From Azospirillum griseum (lineage in GTDB: Bacteria; Pseudomonadota; Alphaproteobacteria; Azospirillales; Azospirillaceae), in contig NZ_RXMA01000002.1 in NCBI RefSeq assembly GCF_003966125.1, forward strand, positions 186,001 through 250,000: DNA of 64,000 nt. The letters run 5' to 3'. The translations under genes were made by a program, and so were the position numbers. Shown in pieces: positions 53,832 through 63,555 of this stretch (position 1 is its first letter; every line of letters starts with the position of its first letter). A model generated the notes under the pieces. It was given only the letters and a program-made list of their open reading frames with translations. It ran no database searches and was not told the DNA's origin.

Positions 53832-54610
53832 GCCAGCACCTCGTCCAGCGCCGCCCCGGCGGCGGTGGCATCGGCCGCCGCGTCCTCGGGCGTCTGGCGA
53901 CGGTCGCCCACCAGATGGCCATCGCGGAAGGTCAGCAGCCGTCCGGCGTAGCGCGCCACCTCCGGTTCGTGCGTGACCAGCACGATGGTGATGCCCTGGC
54001 GGTTGAGGCGCTGGAACAGGGCCATGATCTCCAGGCTGGTGGCGCTGTCGAGCGCGCCGGTCGGCTCGTCGGCCAACAGGATCATCGGGTCGTTGACCAG
54101 CGCGCGGGCGATGGCGACGCGCTGTTGCTGGCCGCCGGACAGTTGCGTCGGGCGGTGGTGGGCGCGGTGATCCAGCCCGACGGCGGCCAGCGCCGCGACG
54201 GCGCGCTCCGCCCGAACCGCCCGCCGGTGCCCGGCGTAGATCATCGGCAATTCGACGTTGGCCTGGGCGGTCTGGCGCGGCAGCAGGTTGAAGGATTGGA
54301 AGACGAATCCGATCTTGCGGTTGCGCACCGCCGCCAGTTGGTCCGACGACAAGCCGCCGACCTCAACCCCATCCAGGCGGTAGGATCCGCCGTCGGCCCG
54401 GTCCAGGCAGCCCAGCAGATTCATGAAGGTGGATTTGCCGGATCCCGACGGCCCCATCACCGCCACGAACTCCCCCCGCCGGACGCAGGCCGTCACCCCG
54501 TGCAGGGCGTGAACCACATGCGACCCCATTCGGTAGGAACGGGCCAGCCGCTCCACGGCGATCACCTCCGGGGCCTCGTCGGGCAGCGTTGTTTCCCGCT
54601 CAGAAGCCAA
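53828..54610 (-). CDS. MacB/LolD-type ABC transporter ATPase
   Basis: A 260-aa ATPase. Walker [25 protein letters not shown] signature, Walker [13 protein letters not shown] and H-loop LVTHEPEV. It overlaps the permease by 4 nt and the membrane-fusion gene by 11 nt, so all three are translated together. It has a 17-residue acidic N-terminal extension and a C-terminal tail beyond the usual domain. Confidence 0.95.
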   Translation of the reverse strand: MASERETTLPDEAPEVIAVERLARSYRMGSHVVHALHGVTACVRRGEFVAVMGPSGSGKSTFMNLLGCLDRADGGSYRLDGVEVGGLSSDQLAAVRNRKIGFVFQSFNLLPRQTAQANVELPMIYAGHRRAVRAERAVAALAAVGLDHRAHHRPTQLSGGQQQRVAIARALVNDPMILLADEPTGALDSATSLEIMALFQRLNRQGITIVLVTHEPEVARYAGRLLTFRDGHLVGDRRQTPEDAAADATAAGAALDEVLA

Positions 54611-56243
54611 GGCGCGGCCCCCGTCTGGCGTCGCGGTCGGGCGGCACGATGCCGACGATCACCTCCTGCCCTGGCTTCAGATCCCCGGCGATCAGCTCGG
54701 TGCTGCTGCCATCGCCGATGCCCAGCCGGACCGGCACCGGGACCGGCGGGCCACCCGCCGCGCCGGGGGCGGAAATCCACACGGTGCGGGCGGTGTCCGC
54801 CGCCGGGCGCGGTTCCACCAACCCATCGAATCGCGGGCGTTGATCGGGATCGAGCAGAGCGGCGATGCGGTCCAGCGTGTCGCGGCGGATGGCGGCGGCG
54901 GCCACGCGGCGGCGCTCCGGGTCGCCGCCTTCGGCGTCGAGCGCCAAAAAACGGTCGCGCGCGTGGGCGGTCAGCGCGGCGATGTCGCGGCGGCGCGCCT
55001 CGTCCAGCTTCAACCCATCGGCCACCCGGCGGGCGCTGGCCTCCAACGCTTGGGCCGCCCGTCCGCCCTCCCCACCGCCGCCAGACGGCACGGCGGGTGC
55101 CTCGCCCGGTGCCTCCACCCCCGGGGGGCGGAAACGCAGGGCGGCGTTGGGGATTTTCAGGACGGAGGTCCGTTCGTCCACCGTGATCCGCAAATTGGCG
55201 GTCATGCCGGGCAACAGCCGCATGTCGGGATTGTCGACGGTGATGACGACGATGTAGGTGACGACGTTCTGGTCCTCCTTCGGGGCGAGACGCACCTGCG
55301 CCACCGCGCCGACAAAGGGTTCGCCGGGAAAGGCGTTGACCGTGAAGCGCACCGGCATGCCCTCGCGCACCCGGCCGATGTCGGCCTCGTCGATGTTGGC
55401 CAGCACCTCCATGTGGCGCAGATCCTGGGCGATGGTGAACAGCGTCGGGGCCGACAGGCTGGCCGCCACCGTCTGCCCGCTGTTCACCGCCCGGTTCACC
55501 ACCACCCCGTCGATGGGCGAGCGGATGACGGAGCGGTTGGCGTCCACCCGGACCAGTTGCAGGGCGGCTTCGCGCTGGGCCACCTGGGCGCGGGCCACGC
55601 CGACCTGCGCCGCCCCGACCGCCAACGACGCCTCGGCGGAGGCCACCCCGGCCTCGGCCTGCTGTTTCTGCGCCAAGGCGGCCAAACGCTGGGCCTGGGC
55701 GCTGCGGGCGGCGGTTTCCGCCTTTTCCAGATCGGCGACGGCGACCACGCCGCGCCCGCGCAAATCCTGCCGCCGGATCAGATCGCGTTCGGCGTCGCGC
55801 AGGGCCAGATCGGCGCGCACCAGTTGCGCTTCGGCGTTGGTCAGATTGGCCTTGGCGTTGGCCACGTCGGCGCGGGCCTTGTCCTGTTGGGCCTGCTGCT
55901 GGGTCAGGGTGGCGCGGGCGGCCTCCAGATCGGCGGCGGCTTGGGCCAGCCGGGCGTCAAGCTGGTCGCCGTTCAGCCGGGCCAGAACCTGCCCCTTGGA
56001 CACGCGGCTGTTGAAATCGGCGTTCAGCTCCGCGATCTGGCCGGAGAGTTGGGAACTGACCTCCACCGTCACCAGCGCGCTCATGGTTCCGGTGGCGGTG
56101 ATGGCGCTGGTGATCGGGCCTTGCTCGACACGGGCCAAACGGTAGAGCGGCGGCGCGTCCGCCCGGCCCCAGGCGGCGTATCCCGCCGCCCCGCCCGCCA
56201 GAACCAACGCCCCGGCCCACAGAATCAGCCGCCGCCCGCTCAT
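54600..56243 (-). CDS. periplasmic adaptor of the MacAB-type exporter (HlyD/RND family)
   Basis: A 547-aa protein with an N-terminal anchor ([20 protein letters not shown]). A beta-barrel/lipoyl half precedes a long alpha-hairpin (about 85-210, Ala/Gln-rich), then [16 protein letters not shown]-like lipoyl strands ([20 protein letters not shown]) and a C-terminal beta domain. An extra Arg/Asp-rich helical insertion (about 375-470) is unusual for MacA. It is the first gene of the three-gene export operon. Confidence 0.9.
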   Translation of the reverse strand: MSGRRLILWAGALVLAGGAAGYAAWGRADAPPLYRLARVEQGPITSAITATGTMSALVTVEVSSQLSGQIAELNADFNSRVSKGQVLARLNGDQLDARLAQAAADLEAARATLTQQQAQQDKARADVANAKANLTNAEAQLVRADLALRDAERDLIRRQDLRGRGVVAVADLEKAETAARSAQAQRLAALAQKQQAEAGVASAEASLAVGAAQVGVARAQVAQREAALQLVRVDANRSVIRSPIDGVVVNRAVNSGQTVAASLSAPTLFTIAQDLRHMEVLANIDEADIGRVREGMPVRFTVNAFPGEPFVGAVAQVRLAPKEDQNVVTYIVVITVDNPDMRLLPGMTANLRITVDERTSVLKIPNAALRFRPPGVEAPGEAPAVPSGGGGEGGRAAQALEASARRVADGLKLDEARRRDIAALTAHARDRFLALDAEGGDPERRRVAAAAIRRDTLDRIAALLDPDQRPRFDGLVEPRPAADTARTVWISAPGAAGGPPVPVPVRLGIGDGSSTELIAGDLKPGQEVIVGIVPPDRDARRGPRLGF

Positions 56244-56331
56244 GCCCTCACCCGAAACGCCACGCCGACACGTCGGGTTCGCGACCCGACGCTGGATGAA
56301 GTGGGGTGCGATGACGCCGCAACAAGCGTCC

Positions 56332-56796
56332 TCACGGTGCCGTGATGGCCGGATGCGCCACCCGGTCGCCGGGGCGGATGCCCAGCCGGGCGCTCATGCC
56401 GCCGTTCAACTCCAGGATCGCCTTGACCGGACCGGCGGAATTGACCGACGCCAGCGATTGCGGAACCGCGCGTTCGTGGATGTTGACGATGCGGCCATCG
56501 GCCCCGATGAACAGCATGTCCAGCGGGATCAGCGTGTTTTTCATCCAGAAGCTGGCCGGTTGCACGCGGTCATAGACGAACAGCATCCCGGCGTCGGCGG
56601 CCATCGTTTCGCGGAACATCAGCCCTTGCGCCTGCTGGGCCATGGTCAAGGCCAACTCAACCTCGAACTTGAATTTGCCGCCGCTGGCGGTTTCCACGGT
56701 CAGCGTCGATTTTTGAAAGCTTTCCAGCGCGGCGGCGGGCAAGGCCGCCAGCATCAGCATCCCCACCAGAACCGCCCGCATCATCCGCCCGATCAT
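56332..56796 (-). CDS. DUF192 family exported protein
   Basis: A 154-aa protein with signal peptide (MMRAVLVGMLMLAALPAAAL). The DUF192 core carries QGLMFRETMAADAGMLFVYD, FWMKNTLIPLDMLFIGADGR and the terminal VKAILELNGGMSARLGIRPG. Family function is unknown; it forms a small beta-rich periplasmic fold. Confidence 0.9.
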   Translation of the reverse strand: MIGRMMRAVLVGMLMLAALPAAALESFQKSTLTVETASGGKFKFEVELALTMAQQAQGLMFRETMAADAGMLFVYDRVQPASFWMKNTLIPLDMLFIGADGRIVNIHERAVPQSLASVNSAGPVKAILELNGGMSARLGIRPGDRVAHPAITAP

Positions 56797-56991
56797 CGCG
56801 CCAACCCATTGATCCGTTGTTCCAAGGCCCCGACGATGCCCGCCCCCGCCCCGCTTGTCCAGTCGCGCCCCGCACTCGACCGGCGGCCCTCTTTCACCAC
56901 CCCGGTTTCCAGGCTGTTGATCGCTTGACTTGCCCCGGCGTCCCGCTCAGGCTGCGGCCCCAACCGACACAGGAACGGCACCGCGCGGATC

Positions 56992-57906
56992 ATGGCCCCT
57001 CTTGGCTCCTTCATCATCGTCACCGGGGGTGATTCCCGCTATTGCCCGCTGATCCGCGAATTGGTCGCCTCGCTGCGCGCGCTGAAACCGGCGGCGGATT
57101 GCCCGATCGGCGTCATCGACGCCGGTCTGACCGACGAGCAGAAGCAGGAGTTCACCGGCCAAGGGCTGACCGTCGTGACGCCGCCCTGGCCGGTGGAGAT
57201 CCCGGCCCATCGGCTGCGCAACCGCATCCATCTGAAGGCCAACCTCGCCAAGCTGCATTTGCCGACCTATTTCCCCGGCTATGACACGGTGATTTGGATC
57301 GACGCCGACGCCTGGGTGCAGGATTGGGAGGCGGTGGAACTGCTGCGGCGCGGTGCCGCGCTGAATCGCTTTGCCATCGTCGCCCAGTTCGGGCGCTTTT
57401 CCGAAACCGAATTGCGGCTGGATTGGCTGCTGGGCCGCTTCGCGCGGGTCCGCTCCATCCTGTTCAAGAACGCCACCCGCGCCGGTCTCAGCACCTCGGA
57501 AAGCCGGGCGCTCGCCACCCGGCCGACGCTCAACGCCGGTGCCTACGCCCTGAAATCCGACGCCCCGCATTGGGCGGCGTTCCAGCGCTGGCAGGTCCGG
57601 GTGCTGAAAAAGGGGCGGCTGTTCACCTCCGACCAGCTCGCCATGGCCGGAGCCATCTATCTGGATGGGCTGCCGGTGGAGCTGTTGCCCGAATGGTGCA
57701 ACTACATTGGTCCCTGGCGCTTCGACCCGGACCGCCGAGAACTGGTCGAATATTACCTGCCGAACCGCCGCCTGGGCATCGTCCATATGGCTGGGGAGGA
57801 CGCGATGCGCGCCGACCCGACGGTGCTGCGCCCGGTGCTCGACATGGCCGACCAGCCCCACCACCTCAGCCTGCGTTACCCGGCCTGGGCGGCGGAGCCG
57901 GGCTGA
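56992..57906 (+). CDS. GT8-like glycosyltransferase
   Basis: A 304-aa protein. It starts with a Rossmann-like strand (GSFIIVTGGDSRYCPLIREL). The metal-binding DxD occurs in VIWIDADAWVQDWEAV (about 97-112), followed by substrate-domain stretches (LNAGAYALKSDAPHW, GLPVELLPEWCNYIG). It matches the fold of GT8/GT77-type nucleotide-sugar transferases; the acceptor is unknown. ATG 56992 lacks a strong ribosome site. Confidence 0.75.
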   Translation: MAPLGSFIIVTGGDSRYCPLIRELVASLRALKPAADCPIGVIDAGLTDEQKQEFTGQGLTVVTPPWPVEIPAHRLRNRIHLKANLAKLHLPTYFPGYDTVIWIDADAWVQDWEAVELLRRGAALNRFAIVAQFGRFSETELRLDWLLGRFARVRSILFKNATRAGLSTSESRALATRPTLNAGAYALKSDAPHWAAFQRWQVRVLKKGRLFTSDQLAMAGAIYLDGLPVELLPEWCNYIGPWRFDPDRRELVEYYLPNRRLGIVHMAGEDAMRADPTVLRPVLDMADQPHHLSLRYPAWAAEPG

Positions 57907-57921
57907 TCCAGCTCATCAGGG

Positions 57922-59427
57922 TCAGGCCATCGCCGCCGCCAGATCGGCCAATTCGCGCGCGGCGCGGTCCAAGGCTTCGGCCTCGTGGGCCGCGAAGCCC
58001 AGCATGAGACCGTTGCCGACCGGCTCCTCCCCCGCCGCGCGTCGCTCGGACGCCGTGTAGTAATCGGACAGGGCGGGAACCGTCAGTCCGACGCGCTTGG
58101 CGAGCGCCGACAGGGTTCGGTCGGGTCTGTCCTCCGGCAAATGCACCAGCGCGTGCAACCCGGCCTCTCCCGCCTCCGCCCGGCCCAAACCGGCAAAGCA
58201 GCGGTCGAGCGTGCGCAGGAATCCCGCCCGCTTGTCGGCGTAGAGCGCCCGCATCGCCCGCAGATGGGCGGCGAAATGCCCGTCGGCCATGAAACGGTGC
58301 AGCGCGGCCTGCGGCACGATGCTGGTCCCGCCGTCGAAATGGCGGCGGGCGGCCCGCACCGCCCCGACCAGATCGGGCGGAACCACGACATAACCAAGGC
58401 GCAACGCCGGAAACAGCGCCTTGCTGAAGCTGCCGACATAGAGCACCCGCCCGGCCCCGTCCAACCCCTGGAGCGCGGCCAGTGGCGGCCCGGCGTAACG
58501 GAACTCGCTGTCGTAATCATCCTCGACGATCCAGGCGTCGCGCGCCGCCGCCCAATCCAGCAATTGCAGCCGCCGCCGCAGGCTCATGGTGACGCCCAAC
58601 GGAAACTGATGCGACGGCGTGACCAGCGCCAACCGGGCGTCGCCGCCGCGCCGCACCCCCTCCTCCACGTCGATGCCCTCGTGATCCAGCGGAACCGGAA
58701 CCAGGCGCGCGCCCGCCCCCAACAGCGCGGCGCGGTTTCCCGGCCAGCCCGGATTTTCCACCCACACCGAATCGCCGGGGTCGAGCAGCAGTTGCGCCAC
58801 CAGCGACAGCCCCTGTTGCGCGCCCGACACGATCACCACCTGATCGGCCTCGCACCGCACCGCCCGCACCGCCCGCAGATAGCCCGCAATCGCCGCCCGC
58901 AACGGGGGGTGTCCCAGCGGGTCGGGATCGACCGCCAGCCCGCGCCCCGCCACCCGCCAGCTCCGCGCCAGCAGTTGCGCCCACACCGCGAACGGAAAGG
59001 CGTTCAGGTCCGGCGTCCCCAGCGCAAAGGGCCGCCCCGACGGGTCGCGCATGTCCCCGCCAACCGCCGCCAACGCCACGCCGCGCCGCGACAGCCCGAC
59101 ACCGCGCCGGGCATCGCCCCGCCCCGGCCCGCCCTGCGGCGGCGCGTCGGGCAAGGCGCTGGCGACGAAGCTGCCCGCCCCGACCTTGCCGGTGATGTAG
59201 CCCTCGGCCAGCAGGGTGTCATAGGCCGTGACCACGGTGTTGCGCGACAGCCCCCACTCATCCGCCAGAGCGCGGGTGGGGGGAAGCCGTTCGCCGGGCC
59301 GCAAGCGCCCCTCGATCACCGCTTGCCGCAAGGCCCGGTACAGTTGCCGGTGCAGCGGCTCCACGCCGGTCCGGTCGAGCGTGACCGGGCCAAGGCTGGA
59401 CAGAACCGGGCGGGCGCGGCGCACCAT
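57922..59427 (-). CDS. MocR/PdxR-family transcriptional regulator
   Basis: A 501-aa fusion. The N-terminal GntR winged HTH (about 20-92, LPPTRALADEWGLSRNTVVT) joins an aminotransferase-like domain, with the PLP Lys336 in VGSFSKALFP and ligand-site DDYDSEFRY. Such proteins sense PLP and control vitamin B6 or GABA genes. It is divergent from a flavin-binding PPOX-like gene; repeats in the gap suit its binding. Confidence 0.93.
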   Translation of the reverse strand: MVRRARPVLSSLGPVTLDRTGVEPLHRQLYRALRQAVIEGRLRPGERLPPTRALADEWGLSRNTVVTAYDTLLAEGYITGKVGAGSFVASALPDAPPQGGPGRGDARRGVGLSRRGVALAAVGGDMRDPSGRPFALGTPDLNAFPFAVWAQLLARSWRVAGRGLAVDPDPLGHPPLRAAIAGYLRAVRAVRCEADQVVIVSGAQQGLSLVAQLLLDPGDSVWVENPGWPGNRAALLGAGARLVPVPLDHEGIDVEEGVRRGGDARLALVTPSHQFPLGVTMSLRRRLQLLDWAAARDAWIVEDDYDSEFRYAGPPLAALQGLDGAGRVLYVGSFSKALFPALRLGYVVVPPDLVGAVRAARRHFDGGTSIVPQAALHRFMADGHFAAHLRAMRALYADKRAGFLRTLDRCFAGLGRAEAGEAGLHALVHLPEDRPDRTLSALAKRVGLTVPALSDYYTASERRAAGEEPVGNGLMLGFAAHEAEALDRAARELADLAAAMA

Positions 59428-59453
59428 GTCGTGGGACTCCCTGGGCGGGTCAG

Positions 59454-59541
59454 GTCAAATTGGACCCTACAAAAACACCAATATGGCCCTTTCGATTGGA
59501 CCAATTTGACGGCAAACCGGGGTCAACGCAACCATTGGACC
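59454..59541. promoter_or_regulatory. MocR-type operator repeats between the divergent genes
   Basis: Three direct copies of ATTGGACC lie at 59459-59466, 59495-59502 and 59534-59541 (36- and 39-bp steps). A perfect 10-bp inverted repeat (GTCAAATTGG at 59454-59463, its inverse at 59501-59510) overlaps two of them. MocR/GabR regulators bind such repeated sites with roughly 30-40-bp steps, supporting control of the PPOX-like gene and autoregulation. Confidence 0.7.
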
Positions 59542-59552
59542 CGTGCATCGCC

Positions 59553-60218
59553 ATGAGCCTTCCCCCCGATTCCCAAAACGACGACAGCAGCACCACCGAC
59601 GCCCTCGCCCAAACCCGCCGCACCCGCACCGTGCGGGTGGGGGATCGCGGTTGCTACGACGTCGCCACCATCAACGCCATTTTGGACGAGGCCCCGGTCT
59701 GCCATGTCGGTTTCGTCGATGGCAACCTGGACAGCCCCGACGGGCCGGTGCCGGTGGTGATTCCGACCGTGCCCTGGCGGGTCGGCAACGAGCTGCTGAT
59801 TCACGGCGCGTCGTCCAGCCGGATGATCCGCCGCCTGCAAAGCGGTGGCGACGCCTGCATCACCGTGTCCCTGATCGACGGTTGGGTTCTGGCCCGCTCC
59901 GCCTTCCATCATTCGGTGAATTACCGCTCGGTCGTTCTGTTCGGCCGTCCACGCCTGATCGACGACGAATCCGAGAAGCGCGCGGCGCTCGACGCGTTGG
60001 TCGAAAAGATCGAACCGGGCCGCGCCGCCAAGGTCCGCGCACCCAACGCGCAGGAGATGAAGGCCACCGCCGTGCTCGCCTTCCCCATCAGCGAGGCGTC
60101 GGCCAAGGTCCGTTCCGGCCCGCCGAAGGATGACCCGGAGGATATGGCGCATCCGGTGTGGGCGGGCGTGGTTCCGCTGGCCCTGGTGGCGGGACCCCCC
60201 ATCGAAGACCACGCGTAA
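59553..60218 (+). CDS. pyridoxamine-phosphate-oxidase-like flavin-binding protein
   Basis: A 221-aa split-barrel FMN-binding protein. It contains LDEAPVCHVGFVDGN, IPTVPWRVGNELLIHGASSS and the helix SLIDGWVLARSAFHHSVNYR typical of PPOX-type (HugZ/Pnp-like) folds. The start is ATG 59553. Its location divergent from a MocR regulator hints at a vitamin-B6-related oxidase or stress protein. Confidence 0.85.
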   Translation: MSLPPDSQNDDSSTTDALAQTRRTRTVRVGDRGCYDVATINAILDEAPVCHVGFVDGNLDSPDGPVPVVIPTVPWRVGNELLIHGASSSRMIRRLQSGGDACITVSLIDGWVLARSAFHHSVNYRSVVLFGRPRLIDDESEKRAALDALVEKIEPGRAAKVRAPNAQEMKATAVLAFPISEASAKVRSGPPKDDPEDMAHPVWAGVVPLALVAGPPIEDHA

Positions 60219-60240
60219 GGTCGTTCCGCTCCCGACCTGA

Positions 60241-60275
60241 ACCCCGGTCCGGGTTGTCCTGGCCGGGGTCTTTTT
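60241..60275 (+). terminator. terminator after the PPOX-like gene
   Basis: A stem from ACCCCGG to CCGGGGT with an inner spacer, followed by five T residues, 23 nt past the stop codon. Confidence 0.75.
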
Positions 60276-60302
60276 GCGTCTGGAATCCAATGCGCGCGCA
60301 CG

Positions 60303-60344
60303 AAAAAAGGGCCGCGCCGGTAAACCGGCACGGCCCTTTTTTTT
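60303..60344. terminator. bidirectional terminator between convergent genes
   Basis: A long stem gggccg...cggccc flanked by A6 and T8 runs. It can terminate transcription from either side: the PPOX-like gene on the plus strand and the OmpA-family gene on the minus strand. Confidence 0.85.
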
Positions 60345-60399
60345 GTAAACAAAGGAGGTGGACCGTTCCGAAACCCCCGGAGCGGTCCCCTGTCCCTGA

Positions 60400-60996
60400 T
60401 TACTTCGCAACCTTCGGCAGGATCTGCGCGCGACGGTTCGACGGCTCGCGCACGTTCGGACCCGTCTGGACGAGCAGCTGGCTTTCGCCCTTGCCTTCGG
60501 TCGTGATGTTGGCGGCGACGATGCCCTTGGCGATCAGCGCGTTCTTCACGGCGGTGGCGCGAGCAACCGAGAGCTTCTGGTTGTAGGCCGGCGAACCCGA
60601 GCTGTCGGTGTGACCGACAACGTGGATCTTGGTGGCCGTGCCGGTCTTCAGGATCGCGGCAACGGCGTCGCCGATGACGCGATCAGCGGCCGGGGTGATC
60701 GCCGACTTGTTGAAGTCGAAGAACACCAGATATTCGCTCTGCACGGCGGCCGGAGCAGCCGGGGCGGCGGCGGCCGGAGCGCAGGGAACACTGCCCTGGT
60801 GGATCACATAACCACCGGTCGAGGTCATGGCGGCAACGCCTTCCTTGACCTGGCCAGTCCAACCGAGAACCGGGTTGCACCAAACGGTGCCCTTACCGAC
60901 CAGGCTCGCGTCCTGGGCGTTGGCGGCGGCCGCCAGACCGAAAGCAACAACAGCGGCCGGCACAATCGCCAGACCAGCGCGAACAAGAGTCTTCAT
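60400..60996 (-). CDS. OmpA-family outer-membrane/peptidoglycan-binding protein
   Basis: A 198-aa protein with a signal peptide (LVRAGLAIVPAAVVAFGLAA, cleavage near ANAQ). A short Cys-containing region (QGSVPCAP) and Ala/Pro linker precede a C-terminal OmpA domain (about 85-198) with FFDFNKSAITPAADRVI and the peptidoglycan-binding signature VVGHTDSSGSPAYNQKLSVA. No beta-barrel is present. ATG 60996. Confidence 0.92.
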   Translation of the reverse strand: MKTLVRAGLAIVPAAVVAFGLAAAANAQDASLVGKGTVWCNPVLGWTGQVKEGVAAMTSTGGYVIHQGSVPCAPAAAAPAAPAAVQSEYLVFFDFNKSAITPAADRVIGDAVAAILKTGTATKIHVVGHTDSSGSPAYNQKLSVARATAVKNALIAKGIVAANITTEGKGESQLLVQTGPNVREPSNRRAQILPKVAK

Positions 60997-61182
60997 GTCT
61001 TCACTCCCTTCCAGAACCCTTCCCCATCAGAGTGCCTGCGGGGGATGAACCTTTCAATGCAAGCATCAGACCCTACGCAAGCAAGGCAGACGTCTTCAAG
61101 CCACAGATTGCACCGTCGGTCAACGGCACAGCAGACTTTGACGCGTCAGCCCCGTTCGCTGGGCTTATGCTCCTCTTCCATA

Positions 61183-61701
61183 TCAGCTTTTCCGATATGT
61201 TTCCGCCAAATCCGCATAGCGGCGGGCAGATACCGGAAAATAGCTGAGATCGCGTTCGGTAAGCTCACGAACCGGCTTTGCCGGGCTTCCAGCCCACAAA
61301 AACCCCTGTTTCACCCGCTTTCCGGGCGTCACAAGCGCTCCCGCCGCCACCATGGCTCCCGACTCGACATACGCGCCGTCCATGATGCAGGCCTTCATCC
61401 CGATGAAACAGCCGTCCTCCAGCGTGCAGGCGTGCAGCAGCGCCATGTGGCCGACCGTGATGTCATCGCCGATGTAGGTGCCCTGCCCGTCCTGGGCGAC
61501 ATGGATGACCGTGCCGTCCTGGATGTTGGTGCGTGCGCCGATTCGGATCTCGTTGACATCTCCGCGCACGGTGCAGCCATACCAGATGCCGCTTTCCGGC
61601 CCAATCTCGACCTTTCCGATCACCACCGCCGTTTCCGCGATGAAGGCGGTCGGGTGGATGGTGGGAAGGACGCCGTTGAAGGCCCGAATGATCGCGGACA
61701 T
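61183..61701 (-). CDS. gamma-class carbonic anhydrase-like protein
   Basis: A 172-aa left-handed beta-helix (hexapeptide repeats). Zn-ligand His residues fit the family pattern in TVIHVAQDGQG and VGHMALLHACTLED. The start ATG 61701 begins MSAIIRAFNGVLPTIHPTAF. Related proteins (YrdA/PaaY/CaiE types) may be active or structural. Hexad motifs such as ITVGHM, CFIGMK, VESGAMV and GALVTPG are intact. Confidence 0.88.
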   Translation of the reverse strand: MSAIIRAFNGVLPTIHPTAFIAETAVVIGKVEIGPESGIWYGCTVRGDVNEIRIGARTNIQDGTVIHVAQDGQGTYIGDDITVGHMALLHACTLEDGCFIGMKACIMDGAYVESGAMVAAGALVTPGKRVKQGFLWAGSPAKPVRELTERDLSYFPVSARRYADLAETYRKS

Positions 61702-61885
61702 AAAGCTGTTCCTGTCCCTTGCGTGACGGGGCGGATTGAACCACCACAGGACGGGTGGCACCACCGGAATCCGCCGTTTGCCAACAAAGCGTCGCCGCCT
61801 GCGGCCCCTTTGCAACAGTGCGCGTCCAACGACACAGTGTTTGCCGCCGGACGCGCCCCGTCACCACACCGATTGCGGGAACACC

Positions 61886-62950
61886 TTACGGGAACAGCGG
61901 GGCCTGATCGATTCCGGTGGTCTCGCCAAAGCCCATCATGACGTTCATGTTCTGAATCGCCTGACCCGACGCGCCCTTCACCAGATTGTCGATGACCGAC
62001 ACCAGGATGGCGCAGCCCGGCGCGCGATCCGCCGTCACCCCGATCAGGGCGTGGTTGGACGCGCGGACGTGGCGGGTGGCCGGGTTGACCCCGGCGGGGG
62101 TGACTCCGACGAACGGCTCGTCGGCGTAGCGCGCCGCCAGCGCCGCGCGCAGGTCATCAACCGTCACGCCATCGGTCATGCGGACATAGATGGTCGCCAT
62201 CATGCCGCGATTCATCGGGACCAGATGCGGCGTGAAGGACACCGTCACCGGACGGCCCGCCACCCCGCGCAACTCCTGTTCGATTTCCGGCATGTGGCGG
62301 TGATGGCCGACGCCATAGGCGGCGAATCCTTCCGACACCTCGCAAAACAGGTTGGCCTGCTTGGCGTCGCGCCCCGCCCCCGACACGCCCGACTTGGCGT
62401 CGATGACGATGCGGTCCGATTCGATCAGCCCCTTCGACAGCAGCGGCAGCAGCGGCAGCAGCGACGAGGTGGGGTAACATCCCGGGTTGGCGACGACGCG
62501 CGCCGTGGCGACGGCCGCACGGTTGAACTCCGTCAGGCCATAGACGACCTCCTTCTGGAGATCGGTGGCGCGATGCTCATGCCCGTACCACACGGCGTAT
62601 TCCGCCGGATCGGTCAGGCGGAAATCGGCGGACAGGTCGACGACCTTCAAATGGCTGGGCAGCCCGGCGATGACCTCCTGCGTCGTGCCGTGCGGCAGGG
62701 CGCAGAAGATGAAATCCAGGGCGTTCCAATCCAGCGCGTCGATCTTCACCAGATCGGGCAGGCCATAGCCCGCCAGATGCGGAAATACCTCCGCAATCGG
62801 CTTTCCGGCCTGTCGTTCGGCGGTCAGCGCGGCGATCGTGACGTTCGGGTGGCGCAGCAGCATGCGCACCAGTTCGGCGCCGGTGTAACCGGAAGCGCCC
62901 AGGATGCCGACACGAATCGGCGTGCCGCCGGAAGTGTTGGTCGAGGCCAT
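61886..62950 (-). CDS. argC: N-acetyl-gamma-glutamyl-phosphate reductase
   Basis: A 354-aa NADPH-dependent enzyme of arginine biosynthesis. It has the NADP-binding GILGASGYTGAEL motif (about 15-27), catalytic Cys158 in VVANPGCYPTS, and VSGAGRDAKQANLFCEV. The start is ATG 62950. It lies upstream of a gamma-CA gene and 117 bp downstream of rpsI on the same strand. Confidence 0.95.
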   Translation of the reverse strand: MASTNTSGGTPIRVGILGASGYTGAELVRMLLRHPNVTIAALTAERQAGKPIAEVFPHLAGYGLPDLVKIDALDWNALDFIFCALPHGTTQEVIAGLPSHLKVVDLSADFRLTDPAEYAVWYGHEHRATDLQKEVVYGLTEFNRAAVATARVVANPGCYPTSSLLPLLPLLSKGLIESDRIVIDAKSGVSGAGRDAKQANLFCEVSEGFAAYGVGHHRHMPEIEQELRGVAGRPVTVSFTPHLVPMNRGMMATIYVRMTDGVTVDDLRAALAARYADEPFVGVTPAGVNPATRHVRASNHALIGVTADRAPGCAILVSVIDNLVKGASGQAIQNMNVMMGFGETTGIDQAPLFP

Positions 62951-63006
62951 GGAACCGATGTCCTTTGCTGGAAGGTCGGATGGAAAGAAAATCGACACAA
63001 AAAGAA

Positions 63007-63032
63007 AGGGGTGCCCCCTGCGGGACACCCCT
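63007..63032 (-). terminator. terminator after rpsI
   Basis: On the minus strand AGGGGTG, loop, CACCCCT precedes TTCTTTTT, ending the rplM-rpsI transcript before argC. Confidence 0.8.
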
Positions 63033-63067
63033 CGCTTGTACCGTAACGGCGCGGGTCCGTGTAGGGC

Positions 63068-63550
63068 TTAACGCTTCGAGAACTGGAAGCTGCGGCGGGC
63101 CTTGGCGCGGCCGTACTTCTTACGCTCGACCGTACGCGAGTCGCGCGTCAGGAAGCCAGCGGCCTTCAGCGGCGAGCGCAGGCCCGGCTCGAAGTAGGTC
63201 AGCGCCTTGGAGATGCCGTGACGAACGGCACCGGCCTGGCCCGACAGACCGCCACCGGCGACGGTGGCGACCACATCGAACTGCGCGCTGCGATCGGTCA
63301 GGCCGAACGGCTGCTCGATCATCATGCGGAGCACCGGACGAGCGAAATAGACGCTCTGGTCGCGGCCGTTGATCGTGACCTTGCCGGAACCCGGCTTGAT
63401 CCACACGCGGGCGACGGCGTCCTTGCGCTTGCCGGTGGCGTAAGCGCGGCCCTGGGCGTCGAGCTTCGGCGCGGCCAGTTCTTCGGCGACGACGGTGGCA
63501 GCGCCCGTCAGATCCTTCAGCCCGGAGAGGGTGGTGGTAACCTGAGCCAT
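63068..63550 (-). CDS. rpsI: 30S ribosomal protein S9
   Basis: A 160-aa protein of the small subunit, with the usual C-terminal [17 protein letters not shown] tail reaching the P-site tRNA. The core [18 protein letters not shown] and [19 protein letters not shown] are intact. ATG 63550. It is the second gene of the rplM-rpsI operon. Confidence 0.98.
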   Translation of the reverse strand: MAQVTTTLSGLKDLTGAATVVAEELAAPKLDAQGRAYATGKRKDAVARVWIKPGSGKVTINGRDQSVYFARPVLRMMIEQPFGLTDRSAQFDVVATVAGGGLSGQAGAVRHGISKALTYFEPGLRSPLKAAGFLTRDSRTVERKKYGRAKARRSFQFSKR

Positions 63551-63555
63551 TTGGA

